64,000 bases of DNA, taken from Tilletiopsis washingtonensis (lineage: Eukaryota; Basidiomycota; Exobasidiomycetes; Entylomatales). The notes beneath the pieces are model-generated. The model made no database searches and was not told the DNA's origin. It was given only the letters and a program-made list of their open reading frames with translations. Position numbers and translations under genes: made by a program. Shown here piece after piece: positions 43,056-54,869 of the stretch (the first letter of the stretch is position 1; every line of letters begins with the position of its first letter). Where the stretch lies: the NCBI RefSeq assembly GCF_003144115.1, contig NW_020312004.1, positions 118,269-182,268 on the forward strand, given 5' to 3'.

Positions 43056-46000
43056 CTCGCTCTGGCAGCAGCTGCGCGCACGCGCAGGATGCCGAGGCGC
43101 CTCCGCGCAGGCCCAGCAGGAGCCCGACTCGGCACCGACGCCCCGCCGGAGTTTCGCGTCGATTGAGACATCACATCGCCTCCTGCCGCGGTGAGGGGCA
43201 GCGCGACGACAGCGCCTGCTCCTGGAATGGACGCTTGCCCGCAAATCAGAACTTGCTTGACACATCCGGCGCACTCTGGGACCGGTGACGGGCGGTGCGG
43301 TGGCTCGACGTGCCATTCACGCCAGTGGACGCTGCGACCTGCGAGAGGGAGCATGCAGCGTCAGCTGCGCCGGCGGATGCATGCAGACGCCCGCACGCAC
43401 GACGCTACGCAGCGCATCGCGCCCGATCCCGTAGCCTCATCGCGGCGTCTGCTGCACAGGACGCCACGCGCTCAGCGCCCGCACGAGTGGCCGCTCCGCG
43501 TCCATCTCAGCAACCCAGAGAGCCTTGTTGGCGAGACCCTGCGCTCCTGATGCAGCACGCCGGAAGCACTCCATCGTGCGAGGGCTCAGCACGCGATGCT
43601 CGTCGTCGGGCTCTGGATGGCATGCGCGACCCTGCGTCGGAGGCTCGCCCGCCCGCTCTCCGATGCGCCGCCTGTTTTTCCGAACCCTCCGCCGGGCGCT
43701 GAGCGAGCGCGACCCACGTGCCTCGCACGACGACTCTTCTTCTTTCTCCCTCCCTCCTTGCCACAGCACAACGGCACATCGACAGCTGCCAACATGCTGA
43801 CCGATACATCACTCTCGCGATCATCCGGCGCTCAGGGTCGTCGAGCAGCTCCGACGGGGCTAGCAGTCGTGCGTGTGAGTATTGCTCACCTCCTGGAGGC
43901 AAGGTGCAACGCCGACGGCCAGCTCCGACGAGGGTATTGAGCATGCATGAGAACGTGCGCAGCAATGCGCTTCGTCACAGAGGACGGCGCCCCGGCTGCA
44001 CTGGTCCGCTGCGATCTCGGAGGCCACCTGAGCCCGGGCACTGCGGCAAGGCCGGCAACGGGCAACGCTTCGCGGGCAGCCGAGCAGGGCAGCCGCTTCC
44101 TTGTCTGCTGCGTGCGGAGTTGCACTCACACCTGCAGCGGTCCGGACGACGGCCGGCGGAGAGAGAGCACATGCTGCGCGTCTCGTCTCGCCTCGCCTGG
44201 GAGTGTGGTAGCTGCGAGGCTGCGGCGGACCCGAGGCCGAGCGGCGGCTGGCCGCTGCGCATGAGACGACGGTCTGAGCTGGCCCGCTGGGGCCAGCACC
44301 AGTGCTCCGGGTCTCGGTGCCAGCTGCAGCAGCTGTGCTGCGCTGCCCACGGCCTCGGGCGGAGCGCGGGCTCAGAGTGTGGCGGTGGAAGGGCGGCGGC
44401 GGCGGAGGAGAAGGGCAGAGTCGCGTGGCCGTGCGCCGAGATCTGGCCGCTGGGCGCGGATCGAGGCAGCGGGCCCTCCGCGAGCTCTTCTACTGGTCGG
44501 GTGCCAGCTGCAGGTGCCGCATCCCCGCGCCGGATTCCTCAGGAGTGCGGAGTGGCGGAGTTGGGGGCAGCTGCGAGCTCGCCAGGCTCACACACCAACC
44601 CGGCGACGCTGCGCCCACCCGGCGGCCCATGACGCACAGGCGCGCCGCAGCGCACCCGGCGGCGCAGGCAGCCGGGCGCTGTGCGTGCGTCTGCGAGTGC
44701 TGCTTCTGGAAGGCCAGGCTTACGCAGGGTCAGCATGCGCCGCTGCAGCATGCAGCGATGCGGGACGCGCTGCGGCCAGAGCGACGTGAACACCCCCGGA
44801 GCGCTGATAGAGGTGACGTTTGCGCGCGCCGCGGCCCTGGTGCCTCGGCGCGCTGAACGATGAGCAGCCGTGGATGAAAGTTAGCGTGGCGTCACGCCTG
44901 GACCGCAAGCGCCGGCGGCGCGAAAAAATAGCCGCGGAATGAGGCACACGGGCAGCGTGCCTGCATCGCGGACGCGCGGCTGCGACGTGTACCAGATGCA
45001 GCCGCTGCGCCTGTGCCGTCGCTGAAGCCACGCGAGCACATCGCGCGCCGAAGCTCGGGCGTCGCGCCGACGCGCCGCCGCGCTGCTGCCGCGCCCTGGA
45101 AGAAGCCTCGCTGCAGGCCGCTGCAGGCCGCAAGATTTGCCGAGCAAGAGCAAGACGCGGCTCGCGCGCCCCGGCGTGGGCGCCGATCTGCAGCCCACGG
45201 CCGCAGGCGTGCTGTGGCTTGCATGCGCCAGGGCAAGCGCGCGGACGACTGCCCAGGTGCCGTCTGTGTGCTGTGCGCAGATGTCATCGAGCAGCCGCCC
45301 ATGGGGCCTGGAAGCATGCAGCAGCGCGCCACAGCACACCGCGCGCAGCGCAGCGCCCCTCCCGCCCCTCCATTCGCTGGCGATGGGCCGCCGTCCGCGT
45401 CGGCGTGGGCGCCGACACCCGCTCGTCGTCGGCCAGCCGTCAGCTTTCCGCGCGAGAGGCTGCTGCGCTCCATGCTGCTCGTCCATGCCTCCCGCGCCGC
45501 CCAGCAGCTTCCCACGCCCGACGCCGGACCGGCCTCGCCCGAGGCGTGCCAGACGACGACTGTGGAGGTGCCCGACGATGCGCGTCCTGCAACCGCTCCC
45601 GGTTCGTCCCTGCAGACACACAGCAAGCACGCAGCATGCAGCGGCTCTGCACTGCCCCTCCGAGAGGCGACGTGGCTTGTCCCGCACGGCCTGGACGCCT
45701 CCACTGCGGCGCGCACAACGCAGCGGACGCCCTCTCGCAGCGCTCGCTGCTTGCCGCAGGCGGTCTCAGCGCCGCCAAGCCAGGTGCCACGCTGGCGCGG
45801 GCGTTCTTGAGCGCAGCCGCACTCGCAGCTTGCTGCAGCAGCAAGCAGCCGCAGCGCAGCGCAGTGCAGCGCAGCGCACACGCACGATGTGGATGCAGAT
45901 GCCCCGCTGTCGCTTGCGTACCGAGGGAGCCGCGAGCTGCGGTGCTCGGCAGCGGCTGGATCTGCCGTTGCCCTCGGCGCTCGTCGCTGCGCTGCTGCCG

Positions 46001-47084
46001 GCCTCGCTCGGGCACGCGCGACACAGGCACCGCGCTTGCGAAGCAGCGGCATCAGAGGAAGCGTCGGAGTGTAGACGGCCGGGTGCACATGCAACGCATT
46101 GCGCCCAGCGTCAGGCCGGAGTAACGGCCGCACAGGCGCGCATCGATACTCCGCCCGCTGCGCATGTCACAGAACAGGTGCCGGCGTGCGGGCGAAGCCG
46201 CAGCAAGCTCGTGGCCGAGCTCCACTCTCGACGTTCGGCAGCAGCAGCTCGAGCTTCCAGGCGGCCCGCCTGTCGCAGCCGCCGGCGCAGATGACACAGG
46301 CCAAGAGCTTGTCGAGCGCGGTCCGGCGGCTCCGCGCGAATGTCGCACTTGCACCGCACCGCGATCCGCACCTTGCCTCGAGCAATGCAGCGTGGAGAGG
46401 GCGCGGGTGCGTGTCGGACACCCTCAGAATCTCAGCGCACCTGCAGGCAGAACAGCAGCACAGACCTGGAGCGGCAACTCCGACGGGTCGCGGAGCGTGG
46501 CCTGATTGCAGTGAGGTGTGCCCGCTGCTGCATCCTGATGCCGCTGCGGCTCGCCGGAGGCTCCTCCGGGCACCCCAACGGTCGGGCGCTCCGCTGCTCC
46601 ACACCGTCTCTGATCGTCCACGTCTGCATCGCCCGCACGCGAGCCTAGCGTCGGCCTGCCTAGACTAGCTCGGGGCCGCACCGATGCAGATGCCTGTCCT
46701 CCAAAGCGCCGAGTCCGAGGGCGACTACGCGCGCTGCGGACGCTGCCGGCAACGTCAGCCTGTGACGCTGTCTTCCGCGCTACGGCGTCGGAGCAGCAAC
46801 GATGCTCAGGAACGCTGCAGCGAAGCCTCATGCGCAACCCAGCAGGCCAAGCCTGAGCAGTGGGCCGCAGGCTTCGACTGCCCCAGGGCCCTCCGGTCCG
46901 CTCGCACCGCCGCAGCGGGGCGGCGCAGCGGAGGAGGACGCAGAGCGCAGAGAGTGCATGGTGCTGCCCAGCGCAGGCCAGCAATTAATGGTCCGACCAA
47001 CGGGCGGTGCTGCTGCGGAGGCTCCAACTTGGGTCGTCGTCGTCCTTCGGTGCGCAGCGTCGGACACCCTTCCTTCTCCTCCTC
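43056..47084. other. About 4 kb without a supported gene
   Basis: After the deacetylase stop, both strands carry long overlapping frames rich in Ala/Arg/Ser/Cys, in several phases at once, which is what high GC content gives by chance. None shows a recognisable motif, a splice-consistent extension or a hydrophobic pattern. The stretch contains GCAGC-type low-complexity runs (45851-45877). It may be distal regulatory DNA of the homeobox gene or harbour a fast-evolving gene or non-coding RNA that I cannot see. Confidence 0.45.
45851..45877. repeat. GCAGC pentamer repeat
   Basis: Five near-perfect units of GCAGC (one reads GCAGT) in tandem, flanked by further CAGC-rich sequence. A simple repeat in non-coding DNA. 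Confidence 0.75.
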
Positions 47085-49128
47085 TCTCACCCTCGTTCTC
47101 TCACTCTCTCACCATCATCCGTGCCGCACCCACGCTCCCCGCACCTACTCTGCGTGGCCAGGCCCTCATCTTGCAGCACCCTGCAGCGCCTCGACTCGGC
47201 GCCCACGCCGTGCTGACGCATCACGTTCCAGGTGAGACTGGCAGGGCGGGAGCGAGGGGCACGTCGGGTGGCGCCCGATACGAGTGCAGTGGAGTTGGCG
47301 CGCCGGCTGCACGCAGAGACTGAGAGAGAGCGCTCGAGAGGCACGCGGCGGCGCGGGCTGGGGCTGGGGCCGCCATGTGCGCCAGAAGCAGACGGCAGGC
47401 GGCCAGCACCACGGCTTGCGGGCGCGCGCGCGGCGCACGCTGGCCGAGGCGGGCAAGAGAGCAGCGAGCTGCAAACAGACTCAGCCACAGCGAATTGCCC
47501 GACGCGCGTCCTGCGGCGGCGCGGGCGGCGCGCTGGCTGAGGGCGCGCGCCGCACGCATTTCTCTGCGGGCCCCTCTCTTACCCGTGGCAGGCGGCGCGG
47601 TGCGCGCGCCGTGTCGGCGCTCTCGCCGCGCGCACATCGCCGCTCCGCTGCCTCTGCCGCACCGCGCTCGCAGCAGCAAGCACAGGCCTCGCCTCGCCGC
47701 ACCGGGATGACAGGTGCGCCAGACGAGACCCTCCCGTCCGGCACGCCTGTCAGGCCTGTCGTGCGCACGCGTGTCTCGGACTCCATTGCATGCGTCGTCG
47801 AGGCCCATACAAGAAGCACGGGTGCGCCATCGGCGGCCCGGCATCACCCCCCTTTTCGCGCCCGCCGTTGCAGCTCTCGCTGACCCGCGCCGGCGTCCAG
47901 CCTTCCCACGCGTCCCAGCGCGCGGCACACCCGCGGCCACCGCAGAGCGCCCGCTCGTCATCGAGCGCAGCGCCGCCCGCTGCCCGCCGCAGGACCTCGT
48001 CCTCGTCTGCTCGGCACACCACGACGGCACACTCGCCGTCACACCGTCGGCCTCGCACCGCCCGTCGCCGCCTGGCCTCACTCGGGACCCGGACACCTTC
48101 CGACGTCTCGCTGCCGTCCGATCCCGGCCAGCAGAGTGCGCCTTCAGGGCTTCGACCGCTCCCTCGTTCCGACCACCGGAACCTCGCACCGTCGACCGAC
48201 GCTCGAGGAGCATCGATAGCCTCGGCTATACCTCTGCTGTCTGCTCGGAGCCGCTCATCGATCCGCACTGCCTCGTGCTGCAGCACATCACACCGACGGC
48301 TTGCTCCTCGTCCCAGGTCCACAGCCGCCCGTTCGAGATCCGCATCTCGCAGACCGTTCTTCGGTCCGCCCCCGTCGCGCCACAGCGACGCCACCACCAC
48401 CTCGCCGAACCCCTCGGCACACGACAGGAGGCTCTCCGCGCCTCCCTGCCTCCGTCGTCAGTTGCACTTTGACGTCAGGGGCACAGCGGAAGAGCGACGC
48501 AACGTCAGCGAAGAGTGGCAGCCTGCCACGCCTGTCTTGCGGCTGCTAATCAGTCGCTGACGCATCTCCGCGCGTGGCGTGCACTTGCGATCGCTCGGGC
48601 ACCAGGCACCAGACTTGATCCATCGTCGTCGTCGCCGACGCCGAGGCACGCACCGACACACGTCGTCTGCTGTCACATCACTCCTGTGTTGCTCTCCGAC
48701 CACTGTGTCGGCAACTGCACGGCCCCTCTCGCTCGCCCAGGCCCTTACTCGGGCCCGCACTGCGCCCGGAGGCCTGCACTCGGGCACGTGTCAGGGGTCT
48801 GCGCCGACCTCTCAACGCTCATTTAGCGAGTCGTCCATCAGCTTCGCTGTGTGCCAAAAATAGCTGGCACCCGACGTTGCAGACGGCCTGCACGCGACTC
48901 CTCGGACGTCACCCCTGGCGCCGACCGACCGGGAGCTATCCCTCTGCCTCGGACCCGCTCAAGTGGCCCCTTGACGGCTCTGCGTCAAATCGACCCGTGC
49001 CACTCATTGGCAACCCCTCTGCCGAGACTCTGCCGTGGAACATCTCTCTGCGGCCAGCGAGAAGGATATAAGGAGACCGCTTTGGCGTCGTCTCACTTTC
49101 TTCACGCCTTTCGCCGTCTCTCACCTGG
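47085..49128 (+). promoter_or_regulatory. Probable long spliced 5' leader of the homeobox gene
   Basis: Model: transcription starts near the CT-rich tract at 47075-47115; a first leader exon without ATG ends at 47231 before a GTGAGA donor; an intron (47232-47873), which contains several ATGs, ends in a pyrimidine-rich acceptor (CCCCCCTTTT then TTGCAG); a second leader exon runs 47874-49128. Reading every line of 47874-49128 on the plus strand I find no ATG at all before the start codon at 49129, and C clearly exceeds G. This depletion is what scanning ribosomes select for in a leader. The exact start site and intron are inference; a TATA-like site at 49067 allows a second, proximal start. Confidence 0.5.
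49067..49073 (+). promoter_or_regulatory. TATA-like element upstream of the homeobox gene
   Basis: TATAAGG, 56 nt before the ATG, followed by a CT-rich stretch. In this GC-rich sequence such a motif is rare. It could drive a short-leader transcript in addition to the longer leader. Confidence 0.35.
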
Positions 49129-51320
49129 ATGAACCAAGCAAGCTCACGAACGGTGAGCCAGCCGTCCGCCCCGCACTTCACGGTGGCTGACACCTCGCAG
49201 TACACGCACCCGTCGTTCACAGCCTCCTGTGCTGCCCGCTTCTCATCCCATCCCTCTTCCTCGCGGAATCCTTCTTCACCTCGGCACTCGACGCCGTTCG
49301 CCAGCGACGACTCGAGACCACCGAGTGGCTCGGCCGGCAACGTGACGCGTCGGTCTCCTGCTCCCGCCAACGGCCAGATGCGTCGCGTCTCGCTGACGCC
49401 GCCGCCGTTGATGCGGAACGCGGACGACCTGACTCGCGATCCCGCTCTGCGGATCGACGAGCAGCAGGCGTCCTCCTCACGCCTCGCCGTCGACCAGTCG
49501 CGAGGCGACCACCAGGCGGACCACGCATACGGCGGCGACGCCGCCCGGCAACGACAGAGCGCCGAGGAGGCGGGCTCGTCGTGGAACCGAGGCGAAGGTC
49601 AACGCTCTTCGTTCGGCTCGTCGTCTGGCGTCAACGACGACTCATCATCGCGCCGACGGCCCGACCTCAAGCTCGCACTCGCCTCCAACGGCGGTGCAGG
49701 CAAGAGCGAGGGCTCGGAGCGAGGACAAGATCGTCTGCCAGGCATCGCACAACTTGACGAGTACCTGGCGAGCCCGTGGCCGAAGCCGGCCGTGCCCGTC
49801 AGCACGCCCGGTCGCTTCCAGGGGCCCGGTGACACCTTCCGGCGGACGCGCGAGTCGCTGCCGCCGCTCGGTCTGCCCGGCTTTGCCAGCTCGTCATCGT
49901 CGTCATCGGCGCAACACTCGTCGTCGTGGGAGCCTTTCTCTCGTCAACCGCAAGCTGCCTCGCTCCCTTCGCCGGCTGCCTCCCATGCATCGTCGCAGCT
50001 CGGCTACGAGCAGATGGAGCGGCGGCCCAGCCTCACACAGCTCGGCCGGCGCACGTCTGCGGTGCTGCTCGACCGAGGTGCTCCTGATGGTCGTCCGTAC
50101 GCTCGCGGCTCCCTGCTGAGCCCGCGTCCGGCGGAGGCTCTCACACATTCGCAACACATGGCACGATCCACCTCGCAGCTGGAGAACCGCGAGGCGATGC
50201 GCAACTTCTCGGACCAGCACAGCTCGCAGAAGCGCAAGGCCTCGTTCGACGCCAGCCCGATGCCTTCCAGCGCCACGGTGCAGTCAATGCGGCCGCACAC
50301 GTCTGGGATGCCGCCTCAGCCCTTTGTGTCGCACCAGGGCCGCGACTACGACAGCGAGCCGCGGCCACGCTCGCAGGGCGACCGCTGGCACGAGGACTCG
50401 AACAAGCGGCGGCGCGAGCACGAGCGCTGGAGTCCGGAGCGCCAGCCGGCCAGTGGCCTGCCTGCAGCTCGCGAGAGCATGGAGGAGCACGTGCGCTACA
50501 CCGGTGGTGAGTATGCACGGCCGTCATCGGGCGGCCAGCATCTCATCGGCACGGCCGCTGCAGGTCCCTCGTACTCTGCGGCGAGCAGCAACGCCGGCAG
50601 CTCGCACGAGCGCCGCTTCTACCCCGGCGAGGAGCAGCAGCGCCATGCATACGACCGGGAGCAGTCGCAGGCTCAGCGCCATCACGTCGCCACCAGCTCT
50701 TCGCACCCGCACTACCTGCGAGGCGACGGCGTGGACAGAGGCTACCCGTCCGGCCACGGCCTGCCGACGAGCCGCTCATACCCATCGCCATCCAACCGGC
50801 ACGAGCAGTACGGCGAGGAGCAGCACGGCCAGTACGGCCGCTACCCGGGCGGGCCTGACGAGCGTGACGCCGGCTCGAACGGTGGTGCGCCCAACGCTCG
50901 CAAGCGCGGCAAGCTGCCAAAGGCCGTAACGGACCTGCTGAAGTCCTGGCTGCTGGAGCACGCCACCCACCCGTATCCGACCGACGAGGAGAAGCGTCGG
51001 CTGTGCGCTGCCACTGGCTTGACGATGAGCCAGGTGTCCAACTGGGTGAGTGGTCCGCAGCGTGTGCCGAGCCTCGTCACTATTGCTAACGCGCACACCT
51101 CTTCCAGTTCATCAACGCTCGGCGCCGCATCCTCGTCCCATCGCCCTCGGGCGGCTTCGCCGTCGGCGGCACTGCTGCGGCGGAGCAGGTGCGCGAGATG
51201 TTCCAGGCCGAGCCGCACCACCACGGCAACCGCGGCCAAGACCCTCGCCACGCCCGTCCGCCGTCGCCGCCGCGCTATGCCTACCACCACGAGCAGCACG
51301 AGCGCTACGGCCGCAGATGA
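49129..51320 (+). CDS. KN (TALE) homeobox transcription factor
   Basis: Two coding exons (49129-51045, 51108-51320), 709 residues. The homeodomain lies near residues 592-652: RKRGKLPKAVTDLLKSWLLE, then HATHPYPTDEEKRRLCAATG, LTMSQVSNW and FINARRR. The extra HPYPT between helices one and two marks the three-residue loop extension (TALE/KN) class. The WF-N-R contacts of helix three are intact and are split by the intron after SNW. The remainder is disordered, rich in Ser, Gln, Arg and His, with no second domain seen. It should be a nuclear DNA-binding regulator, possibly of development; fungal mating HD1/HD2 proteins have a different layout and no pheromone-receptor or partner gene is nearby. 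The very long upstream region suggests elaborate control. Confidence 0.9.
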
Positions 51321-51665
51321 GAGCTGCGTGGGAAGCAAAGAGCGGGCGGTCGTGGCTCTTCGCTAGATTCGGTTTCACTCCTCAGCTCATCATCTGTTGA
51401 TATCCCCGGTCGCATACACCTTTCACCATCGGCCGTGCTCTCAGTCCTCCTCTGCTGTACCACCATCCGCACCCCTCCTCTCTATGCACTTCTCTCTCTT
51501 CCTCTCGCATCCCTTCTTGCACGCCTCCGCCGTCTGGGCTGCTCGCTCAGACGGCTGGCGCCTTCGCCACCTGACCATGCCTGTACCACCCCTTCGCGCG
51601 CCTCGCCAATGCACCTTGAAGTCTGTCCGCTGCAAACGTGTCTGATTCGACTGTCTATGATGAAA
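51321..51665. other. Convergent 3' regions, homeobox / amidotransferase
   Basis: 345 nt between two stops, CT-rich on the plus strand, which fits a homeobox 3' UTR. No further gene seen. Confidence 0.45.
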
Positions 51666-52798
51666 CTACACGCCGACACCGCCGTCTGCCTGCGTGCCCT
51701 CGTCAGTCCGCTTTGGCTCGACGCCAAGCATGGACAGGATGACGGCGCCTATCCGCTTGCCGTCGTGCGGCAGCGGTGCTCTCCGTAGGCCCTCGTCGCG
51801 GTCCGGACCCGAGATGGCGCCCATCTCGCTGCGTGCATCGATGAGCGTCGTGACAATCTCCTCGTCGAACTCCGGGTGGCCCTGCACGGTCAGCACCTGC
51901 AGGCTGCGCGCGGGAGCAGGGCCTGACGAGTCCGTTGCCTCGCCGGTGACGTCGAAGGCAATGTATGCGGACCCGCCGGCCGTCGAAGGCAGCGGCGGCG
52001 CATCGGTTGGGTACGGCAGCGCCAGGCCCTGCACCTCGCAGCGCGCCGTTGAGCCGATGTTGAGGAAGTCCGTGCCATTGAACGCCGGCGGCAGCTCAGG
52101 TACGATGTCACGATGGACCTGATGGATGTGCTGCGCGAGGAGCATCATCAGCTGCAGGACTAGGCCGTCGTACGAGCGCATCCGCACCATGTGCTGCTCC
52201 CTCTCGGCATAGCCCAGGTACTCTTGGCCTTCAGGCGTGAGCTCCACGTCGTACACGCCGATCTCGAAGCCCTTCTCGTTGAGCTTTACCTCGCCGTCAA
52301 AGGCGCGCGCGATGATCTGGTGCCCGTAGCAGATGCCAATGACTGGACGCACAGCAGGATGAGCTCTCGGCACAGTGGTTGTCCGGCTGGAGGTACTCAC
52401 TGCGCACGAGCGGGTGGTTCTCAGCCAGGCTCCGCAGCCAGCTGGCAAGTCCAGTCGTCCATTCGAGGTCCAGGTACGCGGAAGACGCTGGAGAGGTATG
52501 TGTGAGGCTAGCCCAGCTCTACATCACTTCAGCCACACGCACCCGAGCCCGTGACGATGACGGCGTCCCAGAGGCCGTCGGCCAGCTGTCCCTCGTCGGG
52601 AAACTCGCGCTTGTGCACGACGTCGAACGGCCGGATGTGCAGCTCGACCTTGTCCTGCCACGCATGGCGCGGCACGGCGGCGAGCGCGCGCTGCAGGAAG
52701 TCTGGGTAGATGGTGAGGTAGTCGCCGCGCTTGGCCACGACGGGCTCGGGCGGCGTGTCTGCGACGAGCAGCGCGATGGAGATTGTCTTGCTCGGCAT
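51666..52798 (-). CDS. Class I glutamine amidotransferase-like protein
   Basis: Stand-alone GATase1-fold protein of the GMP-synthase-like group (yeast YLR126C is a relative in layout). Three exons (52798-52543, 52487-52401, 52342-51666), 339 residues. Seen: ISIALLVADTPPEPVVAKRG at the start, WDAVIVTGSGASSAYLDLEW, the nucleophile elbow IIGICYGHQIIARAFDG with Cys119, and VQGHPEFDEEIVTTLIDAR with the His/Glu pair. The triad is therefore complete. An insert of about 50 residues lies between elbow and GHPEF. It has no synthase domain, so the acceptor is unknown; gamma-glutamyl hydrolase or amidotransferase roles are both possible. Divergent from the leucine-rich gene (251 nt). Confidence 0.85.
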
Positions 52799-53049
52799 GC
52801 TGTTGCTGCTTGCTGTTGTGGAAGAACGGCAAGGGTGATAAGGCGAGGCGCGTCAGTGGCAGGTGGCAGAGGCTAACGCAGCTTGCCGCAGGTGCACCTT
52901 GAGCCGCGGCTAATCTCAGCCTGCGGGGGTGCGGCTCCGACACGTCAGCCGCTGCTCCACTTGTCTGCTCACCACCACCTCGTCTCGCCACCTTTTCTGC
53001 AAGTGCTCCGTCGCCGACTCGCTGCGCCTCTCTGCTCGGCTGCGAAAGC

Positions 53050-54799
53050 ATGTCGCCGCCGCGGCGTGCGCCCGCGCCGAGCGGCGGCAGCACCGGCGCT
53101 GCTGAGCGCGATGCCCGCCACGCCTCGCTTGCCGCGTCCATCCCGGCGCTGCGCACCCTCGCCGCCGCTCCTGTCGCTGCTGCACCGCTCTCGCTGTCCG
53201 AGCGCCTGTCGCGCGCACGCATCGAGGACCGCCGGCGCGTTCGCAACGCCGAGGCACAGGAGGCCGCGGACGCTGGCGCCTCGCTCCCCGGTCCCAGCCG
53301 CCCGGCAGCCTCGCTCGCCGGGCCAGGCGCAGCGTACCTGGCTTCGCTGGCTGCCCAGCCGCTGCGCGAGGAGGCGCTCGACCGCGCGCGAGCCGAGCGC
53401 GATATTCGGCGGACCTTTGCCGGGCCTGTGCCGCGAGGCTGGGGTAGCGACCTGCATCCGCTTCTGGCTGGACGAGAGGCTGCTGCCAGAGAGGCAGAGC
53501 GTGCTTGCCGGGACGCACCTCCACATGCAGCGCGGCGCCGCAAGTCGCAGCGGCGAGAGGATGTAGAACGCTCGGCAGGCCAGGCTGAGCTCGAGGAGAA
53601 TGGGCCAGAAGAGCTCATGACCACACGCTGGGCTCTTGGAGATGACCTTGACGGCGAGAGCTCATCGGGACGTGCAGTGAGTGCTCGAGGCATGGCCCGA
53701 TGGCTACGCGCTTGCAGAGGCTGACGAATGGCAGCAGGCGCTTCCATCGTTGTCGGATCTCGTGCTCATCTCCATTGCTCGGTCGATGTCGGTCGATGCT
53801 ACGTCCGAAGCGGCCAGCGTGGCAAGAGACCTGCCGACGCACATGTGCCAGCGGCTCATGGCGCTGTGCGGTCGTCTTGCTCGTGCGCCTCCACTGAGCG
53901 ACGCGAGTGTACGACTGCTGCTGCTCGACGAGGACTACGCGGCTTTGGATGCCGGGCAGAGCGATTCTGAGTCCTCCGACGACGACTGGGACGCTGCAGA
54001 GCCATCGTCAGACTGTCCGAGCTCGCTCGATCTCTCCTACAGCTCGTTGCGGGCATCTACGTTGCGAGCGCTCGTTGGCACGTCACGGGCGCCGGCCGTC
54101 TATCTGCGCTCGCTCTCGTTGGCCGGCACATCACTGCCGCTCGTGCGAGCGCTCGCTCAGGCGCCGAATCTTGAAGTGCTGTCGCTCGCCGACTGCTCCA
54201 CAGCCATTCTCTCGCTCCCGCCGCAGACGCCAGACGCAGAGCTTGGGCTAGCCTTGCGGAAGCTGACGCGTGCGACGCCAAAGCTTCGCACGCTCGACCT
54301 GTCCGTCGAGTGGGCAAGTCCTGGCGTGGTGCGAGCCGTCGCATGGTGGGACGCGGAGCGCAAGCGCCGGCCAGAGTGGAGCGAGCTGCAGTCGCTCGTG
54401 CTGCACACGTCCCGCTACGCCTCATCGCAGACAGTTGAGCCGAATGACGAAGCAGAGCAGCTCAGGGCAGCCGGTCCCTGGGCTGGGCCAGCGCACGCCG
54501 CCGTGTTCCGGCAGTACATCATGGGCCGGGACCAGTCGGCGCCACAGCCGTCCGTCAACGCACGCCGTGCTCGCTTCGCAGAACACGTGCACTCGACTTC
54601 GCAGGCGGACCCGTGGCTGGCAGGCGATCCTTTCGCCGACGCACCAGCCGTACCAGGTGATCGCCCGGCATCGTCGTCTTCGCCGAAGAAGGCCTTGCCG
54701 AAGCACGAGATCGAGCGAGCGCGCGTGCTGGATGCCCTGTGGGGCCGTCGCACGTACGGCTGCGGTGTCGGCCGGCCCTCAGCCGAGGTGTACTTCTAG
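53050..54799 (+). CDS. Unknown protein with a short leucine-rich-repeat region
   Basis: Two exons (53050-53676, 53720-54799), 568 residues. Residues 1-200 are Ala/Arg-rich and mostly disordered with a possible helix (SLSERLSRARIEDRRRVRNA). Residues 210-280 are helical (SLSDLVLISIARSMS; LPTHMCQRLMALCGRL). Around residues 320-440 leucine-rich-repeat-like strands occur: SLDLSYSSLRASTLRALVG, YLRSLSLAGTSLPLVRALAQ, NLEVLSLADCS and LRTLDLSVEW. The tail is Ser/Pro-rich and ends RTYGCGVGRPSAEVYF. No named family. The intron needs the second AG of GCAGAG to keep the frame; use of the first AG leads to an early stop. Convergent with MCH1, 70 nt apart. Confidence 0.75.
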
Positions 54800-54869
54800 T
54801 CGAGGCGCGCTCTCTCCTCATTGTACTCTAGCCCAAGCGAAGCATCACGTTCTATCTGCATTGCGCGCC

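Noticed and set aside
44892-46133. A 413-codon open frame on the minus strand and overlapping 385- and 301-codon frames on the plus strand
   Set aside because: Several frames are open at the same place, all rich in Ala, Arg, Ser and Cys, with no motif or splice-consistent continuation. This is expected from high GC content with few stops.
47788-48560. A 256-codon plus-strand frame starting with ATG just upstream of the homeobox leader
   Set aside because: Its product is almost pure Ser/Arg/Pro low complexity, and its ATG lies in the predicted leader intron. The lack of any ATG further downstream fits a leader better than a gene.
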